A DNA stretch of 51,776 nucleotides. Source: a virus. Both the position numbers and the translations under genes were made by a program. The stretch spans positions 1 through 51,776 of the IMG/VR virus record IMGVR_UViG_3300009537_000017; one strand, 5' to 3'. The notes below the pieces were generated by a model, which saw only the letters and a list, made by a program, of their open reading frames with translations, did not search any database and was not told the origin of the DNA. Positions 1 to 9,312 of this stretch are shown in pieces. How positions within the stretch are numbered: position 1 is the stretch's first letter; each line of letters begins with the position of its first letter.

Positions 1-499
1 ATTCAGTGATGAGAGTGCAATTAATCCAGCAGCAACATTATCAGTGGCAAGAAGAGATTTAGCAGGAGTCAATTCCAGCACCAGAGGTTACTTCGGAGGA
101 GGAGATACAGGAACCTATTCCGATGAAATTGACGGTATTCAATTCAGTGATGAGAGTGCAATTAATCCAGCAGCAGCATTAGCTGTAGCAAGGCTGGATT
201 TAGCAGGAGTCAATTCCAGCACCAGAGGTTACTTTGGGGGAGGTTGGACAGGAGCCTATTCCTCTGAAATTGACGGTATTCAATTCAGTGATGAGAGTGC
301 AATCAATCCAGTAGCAACATTATCAGTGGCAAGAAGAGGTTTAGCAGGAGTCAATTCCAGCACCAGAGGTTACTTCGGAGGAGGAGATACAGGAGCCTAT
401 TCCGATGAAATAGATGGTATTCAATTCAGTGATGAGAGTGCAATCAATCCAGTAGCAACATTATCAGTGGCAAGAAGAGGTTTAGCAGGAGTTCAATCA
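1..499 (+). repeat. 141-bp tandem repeats encoding kelch-like units
   Basis: The phrase beginning attcagtgatgagagtg recurs at 1, 142, 283 and 424, an exact 141-bp (47-codon) period with very high identity. A further unit lies at about 51647-51776. The preserved frame shows that unequal exchange would change the repeat number without destroying the fibre. Confidence 0.95.
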
Positions 500-514
500 G
501 GGAGCTTACAATGA
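2..514 (+). CDS. Kelch-repeat tail fibre, C-terminal part (continues from 51417)
   Basis: The frame is open from base 2 and ends at the TGA at 512-514. It encodes three and a half near-identical 47-residue repeats with the core GYFGGG..TG.YS.EIDGIQF and NP.ATLSVARR.LAGV, a kelch/beta-propeller-like pattern common in phage receptor-binding fibres. The same frame begins at 51417 on the right edge, so this is the distal part of one gene cut by the window ends. Repeats differ mainly at the residue after GGG (D or W here, Y at the right end) and in the ATLSVARRD segment. Receptor binding is inferred from the family and its place after the baseplate genes. The true repeat number may be larger if the assembly collapsed identical copies. 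Confidence 0.8.
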   Translation, partial: FSDESAINPAATLSVARRDLAGVNSSTRGYFGGGDTGTYSDEIDGIQFSDESAINPAAALAVARLDLAGVNSSTRGYFGGGWTGAYSSEIDGIQFSDESAINPVATLSVARRGLAGVNSSTRGYFGGGDTGAYSDEIDGIQFSDESAINPVATLSVARRGLAGVQSGSLQ

Positions 515-1143
515 ATCTAATAATAAAAACAGACGAAAATAATTTACAAGCAACAATAGATAATTTTATAAATTTAATAGAAGAAATTCCTTGGGGTAAT
601 TCGGATTGGCAAAATAAACAGGCCATAGTTAATATGGAATTAACCCCAGAGCGGGCATATCGGCACGCAAGTTTGCGTATTATAAATCGCTTACAGGCTC
701 TTAATGAGTCGTATTATTTGATTAAGAAAGATACTATTCAGATTGAAAGATTACAACGCAAAAAAATAAGATTGAATGAACAAACAAGTCGGATAGATAA
801 TTCAGATGCAGATTTGGACATAGAGGAAATAGAGACAGAGATTAATCAGATTTTAAGCCGAAGGACATATCAACAGAAACTCATTAAAGACGCAATAAAA
901 GAAGTAGAAAGCCTGTCTCCGATTATACAAGCTATTGGCAAATTAACACGAGAGCAGTTTGAACTATCCGAGGCAGAACATTTTGAATTGAAATATAAAA
1001 ATCAGATAATGGGCAAGCCAGAAGCCTTACTCGGCTTAGAAGCAATGGGATTAGATATTCAATCTGGAAAATTTTCGCTTGACTTTAAAACATTATATGA
1101 TAAAATTATTAATAATGAATCTGTGAAACAATTAAAAGAATAA
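511..1143 (+). CDS. Hypothetical coiled-coil protein after the tail fibre
   Basis: A 210-residue protein whose ATG overlaps the fibre stop codon (ATGA), so it is translationally coupled. The middle (about residues 65-145) is rich in charged residues and looks helical or coiled-coil; there is no signal peptide or membrane segment. It is the last gene of the rightward late operon and is followed by a strong terminator. A fibre-assembly chaperone or fibre-associated role is inferred only from position; no family was recognised. Confidence 0.75.
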   Translation: MNLIIKTDENNLQATIDNFINLIEEIPWGNSDWQNKQAIVNMELTPERAYRHASLRIINRLQALNESYYLIKKDTIQIERLQRKKIRLNEQTSRIDNSDADLDIEEIETEINQILSRRTYQQKLIKDAIKEVESLSPIIQAIGKLTREQFELSEAEHFELKYKNQIMGKPEALLGLEAMGLDIQSGKFSLDFKTLYDKIINNESVKQLKE

Positions 1144-1180
1144 TCAGTCTCCATCCACACGCCTTTTCTTACTCCTCTCA

Positions 1181-1217
1181 AATCCCCTGTTTAAAAACAA
1201 ACAGGGGATTATTTTTT
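1181..1217 (+). terminator. Rho-independent terminator of the late operon
   Basis: Perfect 12-bp inverted repeat AATCCCCTGTTT (1181-1192) and AAACAGGGGATT (1199-1210) with a 6-nt loop, followed by ATTTTTT. It separates the rightward late genes from the convergent leftward sugar operon that ends at 1217. Confidence 0.9.
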
Positions 1218-3766
1218 CACAAGGATATTTTTTCAAGTAAATTCTTAATATCAATATCGTGCGGATAATTTTTAAGATGTATCTCTGCCGCTTTTTTCGC
1301 TTCTTCTGTTAAATTATTTTCTGAATATAATTTAGCGAGGGCGCCTAAAAAATGGTCAAATTCAGGGGTCTTGAGCATTGCATCACTTATTTGCTCAAAG
1401 CCTTTTTTTGCGCTGCCCGCTAAAATTAATACCTGTCCATATTCAAACTGATAGCGTGCATTGTCAGGAAAATCATTAATGAGCTTTTCATAAATAATGA
1501 TTGATTCGTTATATTTTTCTAAATGAAGCATTGTAGAGGCAAGACCCCATCGGGCATCTTCTTTTTCAGGCATTAACTCAATGGCTTTATTTAATATTTC
1601 TAAAGCCTTTTCCATATTTTTATTCTGTCCGTATTTACGGCTCTCTGCTAACAAATCTGAATATCGAGGCAATAAATTTCGGCGAGTGTTTATTTCTTCT
1701 TGTTGTAATTTCTTTGCGGCTTCAATTTTTGATTCTCTGATTGCTATTGCTTTATTTATTATTTCCTGATTTCCTAATCTCCGAGCTTCCAATAAGGGTT
1801 TTGCGAAATTGCCGATTGATAAATAATAATCAGCATCGGATAAATCAGGCGGAGTGGTTTCACCTGTGGGTTCAAGATTGATTTTACCTTCCGAATAATC
1901 TATAAAAGTCTTTTCGGTTTCTTTATAAGTTTTGATTAATTCTTTTGCGGCATCTCTTGCAGCCTTTAAAATTATTTCGTTTCTATCAATACGGATAAGA
2001 AGTTTATCTCTACTTGCTAAAACCTTCGCTTCCTCAGCTTCTATATTAAGATGTCTTGATTGTATCTTGCGGCTTGCCCAAAGAATCGCTAACTCTACTG
2101 TGGGCAATTTCTTGGCGAGCTCATGCGCGGCTACTGAATGAACTGCATTTTGATTTAAAAGTTTCTTTAATTTGCCTTTGCTTTTAGTATTTCGCATTTT
2201 AATATCTGTAACAAGTCCTTTTTCTGCATTATCAATAATAGATTCTAAATTTTTAATATCTGATTGCAGTAATGGCAGAGTCTCTTTAATCCTTTTATCA
2301 GCATCAGGATGCAGAGTCAATAAAGGAGTTAAGACGGATTTATCAATAGATTCTTTACAATATTTTTTTATAGCATCTTGTAAAAACAGTCTCTTTGTAC
2401 CTTCTAAATGACATCCGCCTTCTGTGCAATTAATAACCTCGCCGCCGAATTGACTTATAAGTTTTTCCATGGCGGTTATGAAAGTAAGCAAACCTGTGTT
2501 TGTTACTACGTTGTTACCCCACCAGCCGGGGACATATTGAGCAGAACCCATGCCTATATCATCCCTATTATGTAATGTCTTGCTACGGGGATCATCTACT
2601 TTCCATTTAATGAGACCATCTATAATTTCAACTTTGCCGCCGCTATCCGCCTGTGAAAAATGAGATGCTTTATCTGGATATGCTAAGTCCTGTCCAATAA
2701 ACATAATTGGATTACATCCTAATACCGCTGCAAGGCCAAAGGCCATGTGAGCTACACTTCCTCCTTGTGCAAGCTCTCCCATATCCTTTAATACTTTTTG
2801 AGCTGTATTTTCAAATTTAGGTGATATACCTGCGGATATAAATTTGTGTCCCTTATATGCTTTTAATAAATCTGCGTAAGTTTTATTAATTGTTACAAGC
2901 GGTACTGTCTCATCACAAATACCTGCAAAGTGCGTGAAATTAACTTCTCCAAAGTCTACTGTGCAAATAAAATCAGGCCGTATGTCATAAGCAAGCAATG
3001 GTCTTAATGCCTGTCCTACAGCTATTATAATAATCTTATCCTGTATATCTTTTAAAATATGAATATTACGTTCCAGTGAAGGGCCAGTCGATACACAAAT
3101 TGCAGGTTTACCTTTATACAAACCTTCTAACTCAACTACTCCTCTATATCTAATAACATACGGTAGGGTAGCAATATCATTATCTGCTATTTTAGCGCCT
3201 GCAGATGTAACTGTTCCGATATTGCATTGAATTTGATTTAATACCTCTAACGTATAATCAGCCAATTTCCAATACTCAGAGCGAGTACGAGTAAGCAATT
3301 CGATAAATATAGCCCAGTCCTCTACTACTTTAGCCGCTTCTAAATGTGATAATACCATATCTATATCGCCCTTTGAAGGCGCAAATAATAATGCTCTTGA
3401 TTTAATATGCCCTGAAAAGTCATATCTATCAAAAGCAATACGATATATCTGGCCTATAGGCTCAATAACTACTACATGATGTCCCTCTTCTATTTGTGAT
3501 AAGATTTTATTTAAAGCATGGCCTATTCCCATACCAATCAATACCGTTACATTCTCTTTATTCCATTTCAATGTATCAAACTCTTTTAAACCTTGTAAAG
3601 GGTCTTCTGGCGGATACATCGGCAAAAAGACCGTGCCTGACGAGGCATGTAACTGGTTATCTCCTTCCCTGCGGAGCCACTCGTTATCAGGCTGAGCGTT
3701 AATCCAGGTAACAAGTTCTGGATATAGTTCATTTAATACTATCATGTTTTTTTCTAAATTAGACAT
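1217..3766 (-). CDS. Maf/DUF115-type glycosyltransferase with C-terminal TPR repeats
   Basis: About 849 residues. Roughly residues 215-470 carry the DUF115/MptE-like core of motility accessory factors: a GKPAICVSTGPSLERNI-like nucleotide-sugar loop, then PDFICTVDFGE and GGSVAHMAFGLAA. Maf proteins transfer pseudaminic or legionaminic acid to flagellin Ser/Thr. A long helical linker follows, and the last 150 residues look like tetratricopeptide repeats (ALEILNKAIELMP; YEKLINDFPDNA). ATG 3766 is chosen because GGAAAGGAA sits just upstream; a TTG at 3772 is the alternative. It is the last gene of the leftward operon that supplies the sugar, so protein glycosylation is a well-supported inference, while the acceptor (host flagellin or a phage protein) is unknown. 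Confidence 0.8.
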   Translation of the reverse strand: MSNLEKNMIVLNELYPELVTWINAQPDNEWLRREGDNQLHASSGTVFLPMYPPEDPLQGLKEFDTLKWNKENVTVLIGMGIGHALNKILSQIEEGHHVVVIEPIGQIYRIAFDRYDFSGHIKSRALLFAPSKGDIDMVLSHLEAAKVVEDWAIFIELLTRTRSEYWKLADYTLEVLNQIQCNIGTVTSAGAKIADNDIATLPYVIRYRGVVELEGLYKGKPAICVSTGPSLERNIHILKDIQDKIIIIAVGQALRPLLAYDIRPDFICTVDFGEVNFTHFAGICDETVPLVTINKTYADLLKAYKGHKFISAGISPKFENTAQKVLKDMGELAQGGSVAHMAFGLAAVLGCNPIMFIGQDLAYPDKASHFSQADSGGKVEIIDGLIKWKVDDPRSKTLHNRDDIGMGSAQYVPGWWGNNVVTNTGLLTFITAMEKLISQFGGEVINCTEGGCHLEGTKRLFLQDAIKKYCKESIDKSVLTPLLTLHPDADKRIKETLPLLQSDIKNLESIIDNAEKGLVTDIKMRNTKSKGKLKKLLNQNAVHSVAAHELAKKLPTVELAILWASRKIQSRHLNIEAEEAKVLASRDKLLIRIDRNEIILKAARDAAKELIKTYKETEKTFIDYSEGKINLEPTGETTPPDLSDADYYLSIGNFAKPLLEARRLGNQEIINKAIAIRESKIEAAKKLQQEEINTRRNLLPRYSDLLAESRKYGQNKNMEKALEILNKAIELMPEKEDARWGLASTMLHLEKYNESIIIYEKLINDFPDNARYQFEYGQVLILAGSAKKGFEQISDAMLKTPEFDHFLGALAKLYSENNLTEEAKKAAEIHLKNYPHDIDIKNLLEKISL

Positions 3767-4307
3767 TATCAATTCCTTTCCATTCTTTTTCTAAAATTCC
3801 ATAAGCGCATACATCAATATATTCTCCATTTAAGAACATCCCCTCTCTAAAAATACCTTCCTGAATCATGCCGAGCTTTTCGCATGTCTTTCGCATTGGG
3901 GTATTGCTTGCTGCTGTGCCTGTCCATATCCGATTTAAACCTATCTTCTTAAATCCATGTTCTAACACCCAAGCACAAACTTGGGAACCGACTCCTTTAC
4001 TTCTCGCTTCTGCTTCTCCTATCACAATAGCCAGCTCAGCGCTGCGATTATGTAAATTGATTGATTGTAAGGAAATATTTCCAATATGCGTTCCATCATT
4101 TAAACATATAGCCCATACAATTTTATCGGTAGAGCCTTTTTCTATTGTAGAAATAAAATCTTCCATTTGACCTTTTGTGTATGGAAATAATCCCCAACTA
4201 TTATAACGAGTAGTTACTGGGTCATTAAACCAGCTTCTATATTTTTCTGTTAAATGTTTATTTCGCTCAAATGGAATAATCCTTATTAAATTATTTTTAT
4301 ATATCAT
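3759..4307 (-). CDS. GNAT N-acetyltransferase (PseH-like role)
   Basis: A 182-residue RimJ/RimL-type GNAT protein. The acetyl-CoA loop is visible as GEAEARSKGVGSQVCAWVLEHGF, followed by N.IWTGTAASNTPMRKTCEKLGM and EGIFREGMF, typical of sugar N-acetyltransferases. In a nonulosonic acid pathway this step acetylates the 4-amino sugar made by the aminotransferase. ATG overlaps the preceding stop (ATGA) and the 3' end overlaps the Maf gene, showing tight coupling. The exact substrate is inferred from neighbours. Confidence 0.75.
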   Translation of the reverse strand: MIYKNNLIRIIPFERNKHLTEKYRSWFNDPVTTRYNSWGLFPYTKGQMEDFISTIEKGSTDKIVWAICLNDGTHIGNISLQSINLHNRSAELAIVIGEAEARSKGVGSQVCAWVLEHGFKKIGLNRIWTGTAASNTPMRKTCEKLGMIQEGIFREGMFLNGEYIDVCAYGILEKEWKGIDNV

Positions 4308-5284
4308 ATCTTATCCTCCAACATTTCTAATAATTCCTTTCGGGTTAAAAACCCCTGTGGATTGTTATTGGATTCTAAATTCCCTTTACCTGCATAAAAT
4401 TTCAAATATCCGATTTTAGGAATATGATATATCTGGTAATATTTTTTATTAATCAGATAGGCAAATTCATTCTCATTATATAATATCTCATGCAGTTTCT
4501 CTCCGGATGCAAGCCCCACGATCTTAATATTATTTGTTTTGGCTCCCATTGCTAAAGCCATTTCAAAGATGTTAATTGATTTCATAAGCGGAATAAAAAT
4601 TTCACCGCCTTGCATATCTGAAATGCGATTCAAAAGAAACCGAGCAACAGCAGGCAAAGTTATAAAAAATCTTGTGGCATCAGGATGCGCTATTGTTATA
4701 GGTTTTCCCTGTTTAATTTGCTCTTGAAAAACATGAACAACACTGCCTCTGCTTGCTAATACATTTCCATATCTACAACAAGATATTTTTGTTTTATGAC
4801 CGCCTGTATAAACATTTCCATGAATGAATAATTTTTCTGCTGCCATTTTTGTTGCGCCATAAAGATTAATCGGAAAAACCGCCTTGTCTGTGCTGATATT
4901 CATTACTCTTTCTACTTTACAATCTATAGCGATATTTAATACGTTTCTTGCACCGTCTATATTTGTCATAATCGCTTCTATTGGATTATCTTCGCAGGCG
5001 GTAACTTGTTTTAACGCCGCTGTATGAATTACTATATCAACATTTTGCATAGCTCTATGTAAGCGGACAATGTCCCTTATATCTCCGATAAGATATGCAA
5101 TCGGAGCATCAGGAAAAAGATTATTAATTGTTTGCCTCATTTGCCATTGCTTTAATTCATCACGGCTATAAATACGAATACCTTTCGGTTTATATTCCTT
5201 TAAAAGTAACTTTGTTAGCATTTGACCGAGACTACCTGTGCCACCTGTAATCAGAATTTCTTTATCTTTGATATAATTTTTCAA
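4304..5284 (-). CDS. UDP-GlcNAc 4,6-dehydratase, PseB/FlaA1-like
   Basis: A 326-residue extended SDR enzyme. The Rossmann motif GGTGSLG is at residues 13-19, followed by IYSRDELKQWQMR, a hallmark of PseB-type dehydratases. Catalytic segments STDKAVFPINLYGATK are present. PseB converts UDP-GlcNAc to the 4-keto-6-deoxy sugar, the first step of pseudaminic acid synthesis. The length matches the family and all key residues seen are intact. It could instead be a CapD/LegB-type dehydratase for a related sugar. Confidence 0.85.
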   Translation of the reverse strand: MKNYIKDKEILITGGTGSLGQMLTKLLLKEYKPKGIRIYSRDELKQWQMRQTINNLFPDAPIAYLIGDIRDIVRLHRAMQNVDIVIHTAALKQVTACEDNPIEAIMTNIDGARNVLNIAIDCKVERVMNISTDKAVFPINLYGATKMAAEKLFIHGNVYTGGHKTKISCCRYGNVLASRGSVVHVFQEQIKQGKPITIAHPDATRFFITLPAVARFLLNRISDMQGGEIFIPLMKSINIFEMALAMGAKTNNIKIVGLASGEKLHEILYNENEFAYLINKKYYQIYHIPKIGYLKFYAGKGNLESNNNPQGFLTRKELLEMLEDKI

Positions 5285-5298
5285 TTAGAAATTCCTTA

Positions 5299-5655
5299 TT
5301 ATATTAATTTTTTTCTTAAACTTTTTAAAAAATTCAATTCTTCTATGGCTAATTTTAAACAAATTTTACAATTCTTCCTTCTATAATAATTAGATGAAAA
5401 TTTATCAGTATGAGAATTTTCTTGATGTCTTATCCATTTCTTATATGGGGATTTTCTACATCCGTCATGCCCTGTTGCTCTCATTACAATACATTCTTCA
5501 TCAAAATAATGACACCTAAAATATAATTTACATAGTGGACAATTAGCAGAAGCCTTATCTATAAATTTACAACTTTTAACAATTTTTTCCCATTTTTTTA
5601 TACTATCTTCAAGAGCCTTCTCAATTACTTTTTTTGGCAATTTATAATTTTTCAA
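5299..5655 (-). CDS. Small Cys-rich putative zinc-binding protein
   Basis: 118 residues, TTG start overlapping the stop of the synthase gene. Visible pattern: CPLCKLYFRC, then C.V.RATGHDGCRKSPYKKW and a late CKIC pair, suggesting a zinc-stabilised fold; the TG..GC..(T/S)PY..W pattern recurs in small phage and plasmid proteins. No enzymatic motif is seen. It sits inside the sugar operon but does not belong to any known step of the pathway. Confidence 0.65.
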   Translation of the reverse strand: MKNYKLPKKVIEKALEDSIKKWEKIVKSCKFIDKASANCPLCKLYFRCHYFDEECIVMRATGHDGCRKSPYKKWIRHQENSHTDKFSSNYYRRKNCKICLKLAIEELNFLKSLRKKLI

Positions 5656-6539
5656 TCTGTTATGTCCTCCAAAAATTCTTTTTGACTCAACTCTTTTCTA
5701 AATTCTTTTAACGGCCTCATACCATCTTCGGGATCGCTTCGCCATTTATATATATCAGAATAAAATTTTTCTTGAATTGGTTTATTAAGCGCTAATTCCA
5801 TTATTCTCACAGTTTCAATTACAGATTGAATCTGTAAAGGCTTCCAGCAATGGCCATATTTATATTCAAGCCCCTGCCCATCTTCAAGGTCAAGATGAAA
5901 TTCAATGCAATCTACGCCGCAACCCACCGCTGCATATATAACGCCGGGCTGAACTGTGTGATCAGACCAGCCGAAATTAAAACCATTATAATTGAAAAAA
6001 TCTTTCAAAAGATTAAAAGACGTTCCCATTTGACATCCCATAATCTTTGCAGGATATTCTGATATGCAATGATAAATGATTAAATAATTTGGGTTTATAA
6101 TCTGTCTTGTTAATTCTCTGATTGATATTAATTCTTCTTCATTAATCCAATTCCCTAAAGCAATTCCTAATGGTTTTCCTGTTGTGGCGCAAGCCTTAAT
6201 TAAAGCATGATTTAGAATTTCATAAGATCCTATTTTAAATTGGTTGACATAGGGCTTTAATATTTCCACTGCCTCCAGATTAAATGGCGTGCAATGAAAT
6301 TCAATATTATGGGCATGGCATATTGCAAATATCTTTGGAATAAATTTAATCGGCAATTCCTGTGTCTGAGCCTCTTTTATTTTTTCAGGAAATTCAGGGG
6401 CATAGAGCTTATCACCCTTAAAAAGCTGAAACTTAACTGCATGGCAGCCTATTTTTTTAGCCGTTATGATTAATTTTTCAATACGGTTTATATCCTGATT
6501 ATGATTACTGCCAATATCGCAAATGAATTTAATAGGCAT
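5652..6539 (-). CDS. Nonulosonic acid synthase, NeuB/PseI-like
   Basis: 295 residues. The NeuB-type TIM barrel is recognised from FICDIGSNHNQDINR at the N-terminus, HAVKFQLFKGDKLYAPE, EFHCTPFNLEAVE, and GWSDHTVQPG...AVGCGVDCIEFHLDL. The family condenses phosphoenolpyruvate with a six-carbon amino sugar to give a nine-carbon acid. It is shorter than bacterial NeuB/PseI (about 340-350 residues) because the C-terminal antifreeze-like SAF domain, which normally helps cap the active site of the dimer, is absent. That makes activity less certain, although barrel-only homologues exist. Confidence 0.85.
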   Translation of the reverse strand: MPIKFICDIGSNHNQDINRIEKLIITAKKIGCHAVKFQLFKGDKLYAPEFPEKIKEAQTQELPIKFIPKIFAICHAHNIEFHCTPFNLEAVEILKPYVNQFKIGSYEILNHALIKACATTGKPLGIALGNWINEEELISIRELTRQIINPNYLIIYHCISEYPAKIMGCQMGTSFNLLKDFFNYNGFNFGWSDHTVQPGVIYAAVGCGVDCIEFHLDLEDGQGLEYKYGHCWKPLQIQSVIETVRIMELALNKPIQEKFYSDIYKWRSDPEDGMRPLKEFRKELSQKEFLEDITD

Positions 6540-6540
6540 A

Positions 6541-6870
6541 CTAATCCTTTCTTATTTTAAATGCTTGACTAACCGGTTGATTCAAATGATTTTTAATTCG
6601 TTGTATTAATTTTATTTTGGATTTTTGTTTTTTAATAATCTTTTTTGGATAAGGCTGCGGCCCGTTAGCTATCTTAGTGAACCATTCTTGTTCATACATT
6701 CTTTTATCTTGTCTTGTTGGAAACCATTTTCCATATTTTTCTATATTCGCTGGAAAATATTTGCCATGTCTTTTTTTGTTTATTTTCCACATTTCAATTT
6801 GCTGTAAAGCTATGCGGATTGAACATGGAATCCATAAAAGCATAAGCAAAAGAATTATTATTTCTAACAT
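6541..6870 (-). CDS. Small membrane-anchored basic protein
   Basis: 109 residues. An N-terminal hydrophobic helix (about residues 2-22, rich in I, L and M) is followed by a strongly basic region with aromatic residues (KYFPANIEKYGKWFPTR) and a lysine-rich tail. It overlaps the end of the aminotransferase gene by a few bases and so belongs to the operon. No family was recognised; a membrane-anchoring or scaffolding role for the sugar enzymes is possible but unproven. Confidence 0.6.
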   Translation of the reverse strand: MLEIIILLLMLLWIPCSIRIALQQIEMWKINKKRHGKYFPANIEKYGKWFPTRQDKRMYEQEWFTKIANGPQPYPKKIIKKQKSKIKLIQRIKNHLNQPVSQAFKIRKD

Positions 6871-8129
6871 ATTAAATCCTCCCTATTTTCATGGACTTTT
6901 CCAAAGGCATTAATAATATCATCTAAATCCTGTTTTACTGCCATAGGGCCAAAAAACCTATGTAATACTATTAACTCATCTTTCCATTGCCTTGTGCATT
7001 CTGGCGTTTCATTTAGAGACATATCAAATAATGGCATTGATTGAATAGGCTGAATATAACCGCACCCAATCGGCACACCTTCTGATTCTCTATCTATTAC
7101 AGGCTGCAATTCTGCCTTAACTGCTTGAATGAATTTATTTCTATGAAGACTATCAATCATTTTATATTTCAAAGGCAGAACATAAAAGGTATGAGTGCAT
7201 CCTTCCCTTATTTTTGGCATTTCAAGACAAGGGATGTTTTGTAATTTGTATAATAAATAATCTACATTATAAAATCTTTGCTCTAAAAGCTCATCCATCT
7301 TTCTTAATTGCACCCTCATAATGGCGGCGGATATTTCAGTCATGCGAAGATTGAAGCCAAATAGTTTCGTGAATTTCTGCATGAATAAATCATTCTGTGC
7401 CCCATGCATTACAGCCTCTGCATGATTCATAATTAATCTGCATTTCATGGCAAGTTCATCATCATTTGTTACTATCATTCCTCCTTCGCCGCATGTTAGA
7501 TGCTTGCCAAGATTAAAAGAATATACGCCTATATCGCCGAGTGTGCCTGCATATTTTCCATTCAATTTAGAACCGAGAGCCTGCGCCGCATCTTCAATAA
7601 CGTATATGCCCTTCTCCTCAGCAATTGGATTAATACCTTCCGCATCATAAGGCTGGCCGAAAAGTGAAACTGGAATAATAGCAGAGAATTTTTGAAATGT
7701 TTGCCCGATAATTCTTTGAATCTCCTTAGCATCAAGACAATAATAATCTCTTTCAATATCACAAAATCTAACACCAGAGCCCCATCCAAGCGGGGCAGTT
7801 GCAGAGCAAGTCATTGAGAAAGGCGTTACAATCGCATCCCCTTTATCGCGCCCCATCTCTACGGCTCCGCAAGCAATGAATAATCCACTTGTTGCGCTAT
7901 TGCAGGCTATAGCATGTTTGATTTGAAATTTCTCCGCCCATTCACTTTCTAACGCTATAACTTCTTTGCCGCCCCAAAAACTTTTACCCCATGAACCTTG
8001 ATAGCCTGTTAATATTCCTGAATTTAAAACATGCAAAGCCGCTGCTTTTTCATCATTGCCAATTGTATTTTGCGCTGGAAATAATTTAGACCGTATAGGG
8101 GTTCCTCCAAATAAAGCTAATTTTCCCAT
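6864..8129 (-). CDS. DegT/DnrJ/EryC1-family sugar aminotransferase (PseC-like)
   Basis: 421 residues. The PLP-dependent fold is seen in AIACNSATSGLFIACGAVE, the phosphate-binding VIEDAAQALGSK and the Schiff-base lysine in YSFNLGKHLTCGEGGMIV. This class aminates keto-sugars made by SDR dehydratases, so it can act directly on the product of the PseB-like enzyme encoded downstream. A GAGGGAGGAACAG Shine-Dalgarno region precedes ATG 8129. DegT proteins vary in regiospecificity, so PseC versus LegC cannot be decided from sequence reading. Confidence 0.85.
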   Translation of the reverse strand: MGKLALFGGTPIRSKLFPAQNTIGNDEKAAALHVLNSGILTGYQGSWGKSFWGGKEVIALESEWAEKFQIKHAIACNSATSGLFIACGAVEMGRDKGDAIVTPFSMTCSATAPLGWGSGVRFCDIERDYYCLDAKEIQRIIGQTFQKFSAIIPVSLFGQPYDAEGINPIAEEKGIYVIEDAAQALGSKLNGKYAGTLGDIGVYSFNLGKHLTCGEGGMIVTNDDELAMKCRLIMNHAEAVMHGAQNDLFMQKFTKLFGFNLRMTEISAAIMRVQLRKMDELLEQRFYNVDYLLYKLQNIPCLEMPKIREGCTHTFYVLPLKYKMIDSLHRNKFIQAVKAELQPVIDRESEGVPIGCGYIQPIQSMPLFDMSLNETPECTRQWKDELIVLHRFFGPMAVKQDLDDIINAFGKVHENREDLIC

Positions 8130-8349
8130 TACTGTTCCTCCCTCAAATTTAAACTTAAGTGCCTTCTGATTAGTATTATGCAGATGAAATATGCCTTTTC
8201 TATGATATATTCGGCTGAAACCAAAACTCCCTATTTCAGGGAATATACAATTTCCGAACGGCGACCAACACCAAAATATAAAAGGCTTGGGCTTGTTAAT
8301 AGATTTATAAAAATAATTAATTGCTTCTTCTGCATTCCGACCCTTAAAT
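8130..8349 (-). pseudogene. Intergenic remnant with a duplicated cytidylyltransferase fragment
   Basis: This 220-bp gap breaks an otherwise overlapping operon. On the minus strand, a start-less frame entering from the oxidoreductase gene encodes about 45 residues (including PKPLYFGVGRRSEIVYSLK) before a stop, and the same frame then reads GVLVSAEYII. The last stretch comes from a 31-bp block at 8202-8232 identical to 9369-9399, where it encodes GVLVSAEYIM of the intact cytidylyltransferase. It looks like debris of a lost or rearranged gene. No complete gene is seen, and a promoter for the aminotransferase could also lie here. Confidence 0.45.
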
Positions 8350-9312
8350 TTATATCCTATCCAAAATTTTATGAACTTTTAAGGCATCTTCTACTGTGCA
8401 TTTTAAATTTGCTTTTCCATTTAAAAAATCCACTGCATTTTGAACCATATTTAATAATGCCATATTGAGGCCGCTTGGAATAAATATTTTGCTGCGGATG
8501 AGTGATTGATATTGTCCATAAGTCTTCTCAGTTTCCGGCGTGGAAATATGAATATGCTGACCCCATTTTGTGAATGAGATTATCCCTTTTTCAGTTACAA
8601 ATTCAATTTCAAAAAGGCCATAGCTGCGGCTATCAACAGCAACCATATCAGTAAGATAGCATTTTTCATATTGCAATTCTAAATGATAAGAAGGATCATC
8701 AGGCGAATAATCAGAGATTTCTCCTGCCCTTTCTCCCGTCATATATTCGCCTAAAACCCAGTTAAAAATATCTATTGCATGGCAGCCATCTCTTTTAAGT
8801 CCTCTGCCATACAGACACCGAACATGATATATTTCACCATATTCGCCATCTCTAATTTTATTTAAAATATCGCCGCCGATTAAATCAAATCTGCGGGTAT
8901 AATTCACTAATATCGGAATATCAGCTTGTTTGTAAAGTTCTGCAATTATCAATGCCTCTTTTAAATTATTACAAAAAGGCTTCTCCGCTATAACTAATTT
9001 GGGATTGAGGGATATAATTTCTTTTAAAATTTCTGCATGATTTTCCGTTGGCACGCATACGGAAATAATATCAGTTTCTAAGTCATAATTGAGATTATCA
9101 TAAGCAGGGCAATTCCATTTCTTGCCTGCCTGTTCAGCTTTTTCACAATCAATATCCACTACGCCGATTAAATTTATATCAGGATTTTCATAATAAGCGT
9201 GGGCATGGGTTAATATCGTGTCTGAATCATCAGGCGAATCATATTGCTCATCTTTCAACGCACCGATTGAACCGCAACCAATTATTAATGCTTTATAATT
9301 TTGGAATTGCAT
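8350..9312 (-). CDS. Gfo/Idh/MocA-family oxidoreductase
   Basis: 320 residues. The N-terminal Rossmann domain has LIIGCGSIG and GVVDIDCEKAEQAG, then SVCVPTENHAEIL and the family signature AEKPFCNNLKEA, where the lysine is catalytic. The C-terminal part fits the GFO/IDH substrate domain (GRGLKRDGCHAIDIFNWVLG). It probably oxidises or reduces a sugar in the same pathway, and such genes are common beside NeuB and SpsF homologues, but its step is not defined. It overlaps the cytidylyltransferase stop by 20 bp. Confidence 0.8.
   Translation of the reverse strand: MQFQNYKALIIGCGSIGALKDEQYDSPDDSDTILTHAHAYYENPDINLIGVVDIDCEKAEQAGKKWNCPAYDNLNYDLETDIISVCVPTENHAEILKEIISLNPKLVIAEKPFCNNLKEALIIAELYKQADIPILVNYTRRFDLIGGDILNKIRDGEYGEIYHVRCLYGRGLKRDGCHAIDIFNWVLGEYMTGERAGEISDYSPDDPSYHLELQYEKCYLTDMVAVDSRSYGLFEIEFVTEKGIISFTKWGQHIHISTPETEKTYGQYQSLIRSKIFIPSGLNMALLNMVQNAVDFLNGKANLKCTVEDALKVHKILDRI

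Noticed and set aside
1-514. Diversity-generating retroelement acting on the fibre
   Set aside because: Unit differences are few and no reverse transcriptase or template repeat was seen in the window.
8178-8468. Rightward 96-residue frame opposite the sugar operon
   Set aside because: No ribosome site, overlaps the antisense of the oxidoreductase gene, and has no coherent domain.
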